Assembly (NCBI GenBank): GCA_009784305.1
Contig: WRBZ01000023.1
Span: forward strand, 1 to 10,575
Reading direction: 5' to 3'
From: Synergistaceae bacterium
Lineage (GTDB): Bacteria > Synergistota > Synergistia > Synergistales > Aminobacteriaceae
Length of the DNA stretch: 10,575 nt
The notes beneath the pieces were generated by a model that was given only the letters and a program-made list of their open reading frames with translations, did no database searches and had not been told where the DNA came from. The position numbers and the translations under genes are program-made. Below are positions 1 through 6,778 of this stretch, one piece after another. How positions within the stretch are numbered: the first letter of the stretch is position 1; the number at the start of each line of letters is the position of its first letter.

Positions 1-116
1 AGAATATTGCATAAAGCAACACAATCACTGCATATTGTGCCTTCCACTCCGGAGAAAAGCCTTCCTGCTTCGCTTTCTTTTTTACCGCAAAAAGAACAAT
101 GCGGCTGCTTAGACAT
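1..116 (-). CDS. clpX: ClpX, ATP-dependent unfoldase, N-terminal fragment (cut by window edge)
   Basis: ClpX is the AAA+ unfoldase that recognises, unfolds and feeds substrates to the ClpP peptidase in the cytoplasm. Only the first 38 codons are inside the window; the gene continues past position 1. The visible part is the zinc-binding domain, with Cys7-x2-Cys10 and Cys29-x2-Cys32. The 22-residue distance between Cys7 and Cys29 and the context CSFCGK...CSDCVALC are typical of ClpX N-termini. The start is ATG at 116-114, preceded by a strong GAGGAGGAG Shine-Dalgarno that lies inside the last codons of clpP. The reading frames overlap by 8 nt (ATGTCTAA holds the clpX start and clpP stop), so translation is probably coupled. 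The AAA+ module cannot be seen here. Identification rests on the zinc domain and the position directly after clpP. Confidence 0.9.
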   Translation of the reverse strand, partial: MSKQPHCSFCGKKESEAGRLFSGVEGTICSDCVALCNI

Positions 117-708
117 TAATTGCTCCTCCTCTCGAATCAATGACTTTGTCTATTATTCCATAGTCAAGCGCTTCCTTTGCGCTCATAAAATTATCCCGTT
201 CTGAGTCTGCCTTTATTTGATCCTTATCTTTACCCGTGTGAATGCTTAATATTTCATTAAGCTCCTCGCGGAGGCGAAGTATTTCCCTTGCGTGGATCTC
301 AATGTCGCTCGCCTGCCCTCTTGTTCCTCCAGAGGGCTGATGTATCATTATTCTTGAACGCGGGAGGGCGTACCTCTTGCCTTTGCAGCCCGCCGCCAGC
401 AGGACTGCCGCCATGCTGGCCGCCTGCCCTATACAGATAGTAGAAACATTGCTTTTTATATATTGCATAGTGTCATATATCGCCAATCCCGCGCTTACTA
501 TCCCTCCCGGGCTGTTGATATATAGATGGATGTCTTTTTCGGAGTCGTCGCTTTCAAGAAAAAGCATTTGTGCGACAATGATATTTGCCGAATATTCGTT
601 TATATCATCCCCGATGAATATTATCCTCTCTTTGAGTAGGCGGCTGTATATGTCGTATTGCCGCTCTCCTTTACTTGTTTGTTCTATTACATAAGGTATC
701 AATGGCAT
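109..708 (-). CDS. clpP: ClpP, ATP-dependent Clp protease proteolytic subunit
   Basis: This is the serine peptidase subunit that forms a double-heptamer barrel and degrades proteins delivered by ClpX or related unfoldases. The 199-residue length is normal. The catalytic triad is visible: Ser98 in GQAASMAA, His123 in MIHQP and Asp172 in ERDNF. Other family blocks are YINSPGG (63-69) and the handle-region helix around 132-155. There is little propeptide, since the sequence enters the folded core (PYVIEQT) after four residues. The ATG at 708 has TAGGAGA about 6 nt upstream. The gene follows tig by 23 nt and overlaps clpX by 8 nt, giving the common tig-clpP-clpX order. Nothing in the sequence suggests loss of activity. 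Confidence 0.97.
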   Translation of the reverse strand: MPLIPYVIEQTSKGERQYDIYSRLLKERIIFIGDDINEYSANIIVAQMLFLESDDSEKDIHLYINSPGGIVSAGLAIYDTMQYIKSNVSTICIGQAASMAAVLLAAGCKGKRYALPRSRIMIHQPSGGTRGQASDIEIHAREILRLREELNEILSIHTGKDKDQIKADSERDNFMSAKEALDYGIIDKVIDSRGGAINV

Positions 709-731
709 ATTAATCTCCTAAATCATTGAGT

Positions 732-2210
732 TTATTCGTCTGTTTTGTTCGCTTTTTTAGTTTCTTTCGTTTTTTTTGTTTCTCTTGTTTCCTCAGGATT
801 TTCCGTTTCTTCAGATTCCTCAGATTGTACAGGTTCCTCAGATTGCTCCGGTTTTTCAAAATTTTCAGCTTTCTCAACGGGCTGCGTCAATTCCGAAACG
901 TCCTTGATTTTTACACTGTCCATAAGAAGTTTGATTGCTTTATCGGATAATACCCTGTCAACAAGGATATTTACGGTATCTTTATCCTTAAAATACGCCT
1001 TTTTCATGAGTTCAAAGTCAAGGCCGTCTTTTTCCGCAGTGTTTTTAATCCATTCTTCAAGTTCCGGCGGATCGATTTTAATATCGAATTTTCGTCCTAT
1101 TTCATCAATAACGAGCATACTGCGAACGATTCTCCATGCCTGATACATGGTTTGCTTCTCGTATTCTTCGTACTCCATTCCTCTCAACTTCAAAAGGTCC
1201 TTAAATTCCATCTTATACCGCTCTTTTGCGTCTTTTTCGTCGTTCGCTTTTATTCTCTCCATTTCCCGGTATATAAGCGAACCCGGAACTTCAAAGCCGG
1301 CCATTTCCGCCACGATATTTACAGCTCTCGCTTCGGCGTCAGCTTCTGCGTCTTTCTGCAATTTTTTCAGCATCCTGTCCGCTATCGCATCCCTGAAATC
1401 GTCTTCCGTCGGACATTCAAATCCCATACAAGTGTTGAAAAATTCAGGGGTAAGCTCCGGTAAAACCCTTTTACCGATTTCAACTATCTTCATTTCATAA
1501 TGCATTGAAGTGCGGGGATGCTCCGAACTCTCATCAGTTACCTGACCCTTTATAGTCACTTCGGTAGAATCTCCCGCGCTTTTACCGATAAGCGGTTCCC
1601 TGAATTCCTCCATTGGCAGTTCCTGCATATTGAGAGTTGCCATTTCAGTTTTTTTATTACGCGATACTTCCGTTCCATCAGCGCCTATGATTGCCATATC
1701 AAACTCTACGGTAACGATACTGTCATCTTGAACAGGGGTGTCAACAGCTTCAATTTTCGATTGAGATTTGCGAAGATTATCTATCATATTGTTGATCATC
1801 ACGTCATCAACGACGGTTATAAGACGCTCAACTTCTATTTCCCCAAATTCGGGCAATTTTATCTCAGGCCGGGCTTCGATCAGTAAATTAACGCTCACAG
1901 GCTGACCGTCAATGACTGCACCCCTGCTTTTGACGCTAGGCGCAAAAATCGGTTCAATATCATAATCTTTCATTATTTCAGATATATTCTCGTTCAAAAG
2001 GTTTTCTATCGTCTCTTCATGTATCGCGTTCTTTCCGATACGCATTTCTATTGTCTTGCGTGGAATATGTCCCTTGCGAAATCCCGGGATATTGGCGCGC
2101 TGAGAGATATTACCAAAAACTTTCTTCAGTTCAGCTTCAAACTCGGAAGCTTCAAATTCCACTTTGATTTCTACCCTGTTCTTCTCCTGGCCTACGAATT
2201 CTGATTTCAT
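732..2210 (-). CDS. tig: Trigger factor, ribosome-associated chaperone, with long charged C-terminal tail
   Basis: Trigger factor binds the ribosome exit tunnel and shields nascent chains; many homologues also have a peptidyl-prolyl isomerase (PPIase) domain. The ribosome-binding signature is present as GFRKGHIP (43-50), with Phe44-Arg45-Lys46 intact and His48 where Lys is usual. The PPIase region is about 155-245 and the helical C-terminal cradle about 246-440. The PPIase part is weakly conserved: the usual IPGFE block reads LPMEEF (198-203), and the Gly-Gly after the DG turn is absent. The protein has 492 residues against about 430 for E. coli. The excess is a low-complexity tail (443-492), first Glu/Ser/Pro-rich and then Lys/Thr-rich. 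The start at 2210 has GAGGAGAG, which overlaps the ymdB stop. Family assignment is firm; isomerase activity is doubtful. Confidence 0.94.
   Translation of the reverse strand: MKSEFVGQEKNRVEIKVEFEASEFEAELKKVFGNISQRANIPGFRKGHIPRKTIEMRIGKNAIHEETIENLLNENISEIMKDYDIEPIFAPSVKSRGAVIDGQPVSVNLLIEARPEIKLPEFGEIEVERLITVVDDVMINNMIDNLRKSQSKIEAVDTPVQDDSIVTVEFDMAIIGADGTEVSRNKKTEMATLNMQELPMEEFREPLIGKSAGDSTEVTIKGQVTDESSEHPRTSMHYEMKIVEIGKRVLPELTPEFFNTCMGFECPTEDDFRDAIADRMLKKLQKDAEADAEARAVNIVAEMAGFEVPGSLIYREMERIKANDEKDAKERYKMEFKDLLKLRGMEYEEYEKQTMYQAWRIVRSMLVIDEIGRKFDIKIDPPELEEWIKNTAEKDGLDFELMKKAYFKDKDTVNILVDRVLSDKAIKLLMDSVKIKDVSELTQPVEKAENFEKPEQSEEPVQSEESEETENPEETRETKKTKETKKANKTDE
735..884 (-). repeat. Low-complexity repetitive segment encoding the trigger factor tail
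   Basis: The last 50 codons of tig are built from short imperfect repeats. The 12-mer TTCCTCAGATTG (plus strand; codes Gln-Ser-Glu-Glu) occurs exactly at 816-827 and 834-845, an 18-bp period. Related TCAGATT and CCTCAGGA units lie at 791-817. The following segment (735-785) is dominated by Lys, Thr and Glu codons, giving a T-rich plus strand. Such tracts expand and contract easily, so tail length may vary among relatives. No function is claimed for the tail. Confidence 0.7.
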
Positions 2211-2222
2211 ATTGCACTCTCC

Positions 2223-3008
2223 TCATTCTTTTATAAAAAGCTCATTGATGCGTTTTATATCGACAGCTCGCGAGCTTTCGTCGTCTATATCAATAAGTAC
2301 GGCGTTTATTCTCAGATATTCATTACAAACATCGAACTTACAGGGCATTCCCATTAAAAATTTAGGCAAAACACTGTCAGTTGTGTTGCCTATTATCCCG
2401 CCATGGCCTCCGGTCATACCAACATCTGATATATAAGCTGTTCCTCCGGGTAATATCGTCTCATCGGAAGTTTGAACATGAGTATGTGTTCCGACTAAGG
2501 CTGATACCCTTCCGTCAAGATAACGGCTCATGGCAGCTTTTTCGGATGTTGCCTCCGCGTGAAAGTCCACCAAGACGGGAATGTTTTCTTTGAAGAAACT
2601 TTCGAGGACATTATTCGCCGCAGCAAAAGGGCAATCTATAGGAGGCATGAAAACTCTGCCTTGAAGGTTTAACAATCCAAGCCTCATCCCGTTGCGCTCA
2701 ATTACTGTATGCCCCTGCCCGGGGCAATCAGCGGGCATATTTTGCGGCCTCAATATACGGGCATCGGAATACAGCGTGTCGTAAATATCTTTTTTGTCCC
2801 ATATATGATTACCGCTTGTCATGCCATCTATCCCAAGTAAAAAAAGCTCTTCCATTCTGCTTTTTGTCAGGCCTTTCCCGGAAGAAGCGTTTTCACAATT
2901 TATTATTACGAAATCAATCCTAAAATTGATTTTCAGCGACGGCAAAAGCCCGGCCAAGACTGTTCGGCCGGGCTTGCCAACTACGTCACCAATAAAAAGT
3001 ACCCGCAT
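2223..3008 (-). CDS. ymdB: YmdB-family metallophosphoesterase (cyclic nucleotide phosphodiesterase-like)
   Basis: This belongs to the YmdB/TIGR00282 group of calcineurin-like phosphoesterases, cytoplasmic enzymes with a two-metal centre. The Bacillus homologue hydrolyses 2',3'-cyclic nucleotides and affects biofilm-related gene expression. The metal ligands all stand at family positions: Asp8 (FIGDVVGKPG), Glu39 and Asn40 (NCEN), Asn67 and His68 (SGNHIW), His150 (DFHAE), His175 and His177 (GTHTHVQT). The 261-residue length is typical. The start at 3008 is 9 nt after the rny stop, and tig follows after 12 nt. The rny-ymdB pairing is known in Bacillus and supports a link to RNA turnover or signalling. 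The substrate in this organism cannot be read from sequence. Confidence 0.93.
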   Translation of the reverse strand: MRVLFIGDVVGKPGRTVLAGLLPSLKINFRIDFVIINCENASSGKGLTKSRMEELFLLGIDGMTSGNHIWDKKDIYDTLYSDARILRPQNMPADCPGQGHTVIERNGMRLGLLNLQGRVFMPPIDCPFAAANNVLESFFKENIPVLVDFHAEATSEKAAMSRYLDGRVSALVGTHTHVQTSDETILPGGTAYISDVGMTGGHGGIIGNTTDSVLPKFLMGMPCKFDVCNEYLRINAVLIDIDDESSRAVDIKRINELFIKE

Positions 3009-3017
3009 ATTGTCATT

Positions 3018-4562
3018 CTACTTGGCATATTCCGTGGCCCGTACTTCCCTCGAAACATTGATCTTTATCTGCCCCGGATACTTCATTTCTTCTTCTACCT
3101 TACGCGCCACGTCGTAGGCAAGTTTGTCAACAATTCCATCATCAGTATTTATAGGGTCAATAACTACCCTTACTTCCCTGCCGGCCTGAATAGCGTAAGC
3201 CTTACTGACGTTAGGGAACGTCTGCGCCAATGTCTCAAGTTTTTCCAATCTCTTTACATAAGCATCTACGCTTTCCCGCCGCGCGCCCGGCCTGGAAGCG
3301 CTAATCGCGTCCGCAGCGGCGATTATTACATCATTAACGCTTGTTTGCTCTATGTTCTCATGATGCGAAGCAATAGCGCTTATGACATCAGGTTTTTCTC
3401 CGTACCGGCGGACAAGGTCCGCTCCTATTGCCGCATGTGACCCTTCGACCTGATGATCGACAGCTTTGCCAATATCATGCAACAAACCTGAACGCCTCGC
3501 CAATTCCTCATCAATACCAAGCTCTGCGGCAATGATGCCGGAAAGATGAGCCACTTCCAAACTATGAGCCAGCATATTCTGACCGTAGCTAAACCTGAAC
3601 TTTAAGGAACCAAGCATTCTTAGAAGTTCTCCGTTGAGGTTCTTAATTCCGGCTTCGAGAATGGCCGATTCTCCTGCCTCAATTATCTGTTCCTCCACAT
3701 CGCGTGTTGCTTTTTCTATCAGTTCTTCAATTCTTGCAGGATGAATCCTTCCGTCTACAATTAAACGTTCGAGGGACAATCTCGCTATTTCCCTGCGCAC
3801 AGGGTCAAAACTGCTCAAAGTGACCGCTTCCGGAGTATCATCAACAATAAGGTCAACGCCTGTCAAAGTTTCAAACGCTCTTATATTTCTGCCTTCCCTT
3901 CCGATTATCCTGCCTTTCATTTCGTCGGAAGGAAGCGGAACAACGCTCACTGTCGCGTCTGAAGCGTGTTCTGCGGCAGTGCGCTGAATAGCCATGATTA
4001 TGATATCCCTTGCCTTACGTTCAGACTCGCGTTTTGCTTTTTCCTCCAGTTCTCTAAGCCTCATTCCAATTACATATTGCGCTTCATCTTCAGTTTTTTT
4101 AAGGAGTAAATCTTTAGCTTCGTGTTGAGTCATTTTTGCTATTGATTCAAGTTTTTCTATTTGCTGAACTTTGAGTTTTTCCGCCTCAGCAAAGCGAAGG
4201 CTTAAATCTTCCTGTTTCTGCTTTATTTCCTCTTCTTTTTGAGATACACGGTCGAGTTTTTTATCCAAATTCTCTTCCTTCTGCTCAAGTCGTCTTTCTG
4301 CCCTCTGTAGCTCATTACGACGCTCTTTAACTTCTTTTTCCACTTCTTGCCGTAATCTATGAGCCTCTTCCTTTGCTTCAGTCGATTTTTCGCGCTTCAG
4401 CCGTTCCGCAGATTCTTTAGCTTCCTCTAAAAGGCTTTCTGCTACCGCTTTTTTTGTTGCCAATTCTTCCTTAAACTTTTTTTGTACTACAAAATAACCG
4501 AACAATACCCCTATCAGAATCCCGGCTGTTGCTGTTAAACCGGGAATTAGCATGTAGTCCAA
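3018..4562 (-). CDS. rny: Ribonuclease Y, membrane-anchored endoribonuclease
   Basis: RNase Y starts mRNA decay by endonucleolytic cleavage at the inner face of the membrane. All parts are present in order: an N-terminal membrane helix (about 5-26), a long Lys/Glu-rich coiled coil (about 28-190), a KH RNA-binding domain from about 213 with the GxxG loop GREG (221-224), and an HD domain with His333 (AHSLEV), His362-Asp363 (LLHDIGK), His400-His401 and Asp418. The 514-residue length is normal. The start appears to be TTG at 4562-4560: AGGGGAGAG (4580-4572) lies 9 nt upstream, whereas the first ATG (codon 4) is about 18 nt from it. It is the first gene of the rny-ymdB-tig-clpP-clpX run. The upstream gap holds a candidate -10 and two small hairpins. 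Confidence 0.96.
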   Translation of the reverse strand: MDYMLIPGLTATAGILIGVLFGYFVVQKKFKEELATKKAVAESLLEEAKESAERLKREKSTEAKEEAHRLRQEVEKEVKERRNELQRAERRLEQKEENLDKKLDRVSQKEEEIKQKQEDLSLRFAEAEKLKVQQIEKLESIAKMTQHEAKDLLLKKTEDEAQYVIGMRLRELEEKAKRESERKARDIIIMAIQRTAAEHASDATVSVVPLPSDEMKGRIIGREGRNIRAFETLTGVDLIVDDTPEAVTLSSFDPVRREIARLSLERLIVDGRIHPARIEELIEKATRDVEEQIIEAGESAILEAGIKNLNGELLRMLGSLKFRFSYGQNMLAHSLEVAHLSGIIAAELGIDEELARRSGLLHDIGKAVDHQVEGSHAAIGADLVRRYGEKPDVISAIASHHENIEQTSVNDVIIAAADAISASRPGARRESVDAYVKRLEKLETLAQTFPNVSKAYAIQAGREVRVVIDPINTDDGIVDKLAYDVARKVEEEMKYPGQIKINVSREVRATEYAK

Positions 4563-4571
4563 GCAAAAACA

Positions 4572-4580
4572 CTCTCCCCT
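4572..4580 (-). promoter_or_regulatory. Ribosome binding site that decides the TTG start of rny
   Basis: On the minus strand AGGGGAGAG is followed by 9 nt and then TTG at 4562. The spacing favours TTG over the ATG three codons further on. This site therefore sets the annotated start. Confidence 0.6.
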
Positions 4581-4607
4581 CTATGGATCAAAAGGACAAT
4601 GGCGCCT

Positions 4608-4624
4608 CTAAAAATCATTTTTAG
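4608..4624. repeat. Small AT-rich perfect inverted repeat upstream of rny
   Basis: CTAAAAA and TTTTTAG flank a 3-nt loop, giving a 7-bp stem about 45 nt upstream of the rny start codon. It would be a weak RNA hairpin. It could be a leader element or simple AT-rich coincidence. Confidence 0.35.
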
Positions 4625-4638
4625 CCAAAAATAACAAC

Positions 4639-4670
4639 TTCCCTCGATCAATATTACCGAGGAATTTTTT
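4639..4670. terminator. Hairpin in the rny leader; weak terminator or attenuator candidate
   Basis: The arms TTCC(C)TCG (4639-4646) and CGAGGAA (4658-4664) pair with one bulged base around an AT-rich loop. On the plus strand the stem is followed directly by six T (4665-4670), the form of a rho-independent terminator, but no plus-strand gene leads into it. On the minus strand the stem is followed by GAAGTTGTTATTTTT, a poorer U-tract, so it could partly end TPR-gene transcription or attenuate rny. The role is unresolved. Confidence 0.35.
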
Positions 4671-4696
4671 AGAAGTCCATAAGTCCCATTAGATTT

Positions 4697-4702
4697 ATTA
4701 TA
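4697..4702 (-). promoter_or_regulatory. Candidate -10 box for the rny operon
   Basis: The minus strand has a perfect TATAAT within an AT-rich stretch, about 135 nt upstream of the rny start and 20 nt after the TPR gene stop. No convincing -35 lies 16-18 nt upstream (the spot reads near CTAAGT), and there is no TGn extension. Chance occurrence in AT-rich DNA is therefore possible. If it is real, the rny leader would be roughly 130 nt. Confidence 0.4.
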
Positions 4703-4721
4703 CAATATAAAATTAACAGAC

Positions 4722-6602
4722 TTAGTGATTGAATAAAATTTCTTCAATATGTTTTATAAAATCCTCGACCTCCTTGTTTGGATACAGCTCAACGCTTGCC
4801 CTATAGTTCTTCAAAGCCTCGTCGTACCTGCGAATCGAATATAATGCATTTCCCTGGCGTATAAGCCGGTTTGATTCATCTATCGAAGCTTGAGCCCTCA
4901 TATTTCCTTCAATTCTTTCTATCCAATCCTTAAGCTGCTGATCTTCCTCAATTTCATAACTTCTTTTGTAACGATTCAGAGCTTCATTATAGTTACCCGC
5001 GCGATAAAAATCCGACCCCGCGTTTAGCAACCGTACCGCTTCAGCGTTTCTCTCCGCAACAGGAATATCCGCTACACTTTCCGGCAACCTCTTATCCGCC
5101 GGGACTATTTCTTCGAATTTTTTTACAAGATCCTCTGCTGCGGGTTCCATCCATAAACGCATGCTTTCAACATAACTTGCCAAGGCTTCCGCATTTCGGC
5201 CCCGTCTGGCATGTTCGTTTCCTTCCCGTCTAAGCTGTAAAGCTCTTGCCTTCAGCCCGGATATTAAATTATCAATATTTTTATATTTCTGCTTTATTTC
5301 TTCATCATTTATCAAGGCAAGGCTCTCTTTAAATTTGTCCATCGCGCCCGCATAGTTCCCGGTCAATATCATATTTTCAGCTTCATTATTCAATTCGGCA
5401 GCCATTTGAAGATTCTTATACAAAGAATCAACTCTCTCAATACCTTTTACCGCTTCTTCCTGTCTGTCAAACAAGAGGCTTTCCTCATAAGCCCGCATGG
5501 CATCCTCATAGCGTTTTTCTTCCTCATAAGCTTTAGCCATATCTCTGACCCACGAGGCTTTCTCCCTATCAAGCCTTATGGACTTTACAGTCTCCTCCAC
5601 TTCAGATATAGCATTTTCTACCTCGGAGAAGCGCCATGCGGCTAAAGACCGCCTGTAAGAAAGGAGGCTCTCGGTCCATTTTTTATTCTCCCTGAACGAA
5701 TCTCCTTCCAAAGCATAGAGCTTTGAGCGCTGAATAAAGTCATTATCAGTCTTCATCTTCTCCGTGCCGTCTACTATTTCGTAGTCATCGTCATTTATTT
5801 TCAAAGCCTCAAAAGCCAATTCAAGGGCTTTTTCATAACTCTCGACATTCATATAGCCGGAACTGTTCCACATTTTCAATGCTTCACTCCAAGTTTCCCA
5901 AGCTTTTTTACGGCTTTGAGATTGTTCAATAGTAGAGATTGGAATGATGACATCCTCAAAAGCCACTCCTTTTCCGAGTAAAACCCCGCTTCTGTTTGTA
6001 ACTTCAACTTCAATTGAACAAATACCCGGTTCTTCCCGCCAAATCGTTATCTCTTTACCGTTTTCGGACAGCTCGAAAGAGACTTTTTCGGATGTTTTCC
6101 ATTTATAGTTGAGCTTTTCTTTTAATTCAGGAAAAAGCGACACTTCGAAAGAAAATTTCTGATTTACGGCAAATTCTTTTGCCTCCTCCTCCTTGTGTAT
6201 CTTGGGATTCCATATTTGCAGCATCTTAGCAGGCTTCAGATTAATATCCACTTTGACTTCATTGACCTTAATCGCAAGAAATGCTTCAGATATTGCCTCC
6301 CCGTTTTCACTCAGCGCTTTCAGGCTTAGAGCTACAGGGGATGTGTTAAGTACGGTAAAGCTGCTTGAACGTCCTCCCTTGCCAATCATTATTGACGTAA
6401 CGTTATCTGAAAATGCCCACTCAAAATTTACGTCGTCACTCTGAGCAATTTCACCTACAGCTTCAAATGTAACCGGTTGTCCAATATAAGCTTCAGAAAT
6501 TTGCTTTATTTCCAAAGACTGCGAAAAAGCTTCTCCATGAAATGTTGACATCAGAATAAATATCACAAAAAATGAAATAAATAAATTGATTTTTTTTCTC
6601 AT
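4722..6602 (-). CDS. Secreted TPR-repeat protein with N-terminal beta-rich (PKD-like) region; function unknown
   Basis: I do not recognise a named family. The protein has 626 residues from the chosen ATG at 6602, which has AGGAGG 6 nt upstream and a promoter in front. A longer open frame reaches 6704, but that would place the start upstream of the promoter. Residues 1-27 form a Sec-type signal peptide (MRKK, hydrophobic core, likely cut after AFS), with no lipobox Cys, so the product is probably periplasmic or exported. Residues about 30-225 look like two beta-rich, PKD or Ig-like domains (for example VTFEAVG...NFEWAF and LNYKWKTSEKV). From about 231 to the end, helical TPR-like units recur with cores near 305, 363, 415, 468, 536 and 590, of the type xYxEALxxYxxSL. 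A protein-binding scaffold role is inferred. It is transcribed alone, divergently from the cyclase gene. Confidence 0.8.
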   Translation of the reverse strand: MRKKINLFISFFVIFILMSTFHGEAFSQSLEIKQISEAYIGQPVTFEAVGEIAQSDDVNFEWAFSDNVTSIMIGKGGRSSSFTVLNTSPVALSLKALSENGEAISEAFLAIKVNEVKVDINLKPAKMLQIWNPKIHKEEEAKEFAVNQKFSFEVSLFPELKEKLNYKWKTSEKVSFELSENGKEITIWREEPGICSIEVEVTNRSGVLLGKGVAFEDVIIPISTIEQSQSRKKAWETWSEALKMWNSSGYMNVESYEKALELAFEALKINDDDYEIVDGTEKMKTDNDFIQRSKLYALEGDSFRENKKWTESLLSYRRSLAAWRFSEVENAISEVEETVKSIRLDREKASWVRDMAKAYEEEKRYEDAMRAYEESLLFDRQEEAVKGIERVDSLYKNLQMAAELNNEAENMILTGNYAGAMDKFKESLALINDEEIKQKYKNIDNLISGLKARALQLRREGNEHARRGRNAEALASYVESMRLWMEPAAEDLVKKFEEIVPADKRLPESVADIPVAERNAEAVRLLNAGSDFYRAGNYNEALNRYKRSYEIEEDQQLKDWIERIEGNMRAQASIDESNRLIRQGNALYSIRRYDEALKNYRASVELYPNKEVEDFIKHIEEILFNH

Positions 6603-6639
6603 TCCAAGCCTCCTGATAAAACAAAATTTTAATGACTCT

Positions 6640-6667
6640 ATTATGACAACTAATGAACACATGTCAA
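6640..6667 (-). promoter_or_regulatory. Sigma-70-type promoter of the TPR gene
   Basis: On the minus strand a perfect TTGACA (6667-6662) is followed by a 16-nt spacer and CATAAT (6645-6640), which matches five of six consensus bases. It lies about 38 nt upstream of the ATG at 6602, so the leader would be short. Within it TGACA and TGTCA (6644-6648 and 6662-6666) form an inverted repeat with a 13-nt spacer, a possible operator. This promoter excludes the longer start at 6704. Confidence 0.65.
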
Positions 6668-6766
6668 CATAATCGGTATCAATAATATTCTTACGATATA
6701 GCATTGCTTTTGACTCATTTAAATTATAAAATTACAACGTTTGTTTTATAGCACAAAAACAAAAAC

Positions 6767-6771
6767 AGGAG
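6767..6771 (+). promoter_or_regulatory. Ribosome binding site that decides the cyclase start
   Basis: AGGAG lies only 1 nt before the ATG at 6773 but 7 nt before the ATG at 6779. The second position is the normal spacing, so the start at 6779 is preferred. Confidence 0.7.
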
Positions 6772-6778
6772 CATGGAA

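Larger units (their letters stand above)
6603..6778. other. Divergent intergenic region between the TPR and cyclase genes
   Basis: These 176 nt are AT-rich. The minus strand holds the promoter and Shine-Dalgarno of the TPR gene. The plus strand must hold the cyclase promoter, but I see only weak candidates: TTGACT (6710-6715) with TACAAC 17 nt later, or TTGCTT (6704-6709) with TATAAA 15 nt later. A small inverted repeat, ACAA-CGT-TTGT, lies at 6734-6744. No small gene or structured RNA is evident. Confidence 0.5.

Noticed and set aside
7..204. Plus-strand open frame of 65 codons at the left edge
   Set aside because: It lies opposite clpX and clpP, which have clear family motifs. It has no visible ribosome site or recognisable content.
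726..950. Plus-strand open frame rich in Phe and Arg
   Set aside because: This is the complement of the repetitive Glu/Lys tail of trigger factor; its composition follows from that tract.
4547..4747. Minus-strand frame covering the gap between the TPR gene and rny
   Set aside because: It needs a TTG start inside the TPR gene, has no Shine-Dalgarno, overlaps both neighbours and resembles translated non-coding DNA.
6603..6704. 34-residue N-terminal extension of the TPR protein
   Set aside because: The extension would begin upstream of the TTGACA/CATAAT promoter and would bury a clean signal peptide. ATG 6602 has AGGAGG.
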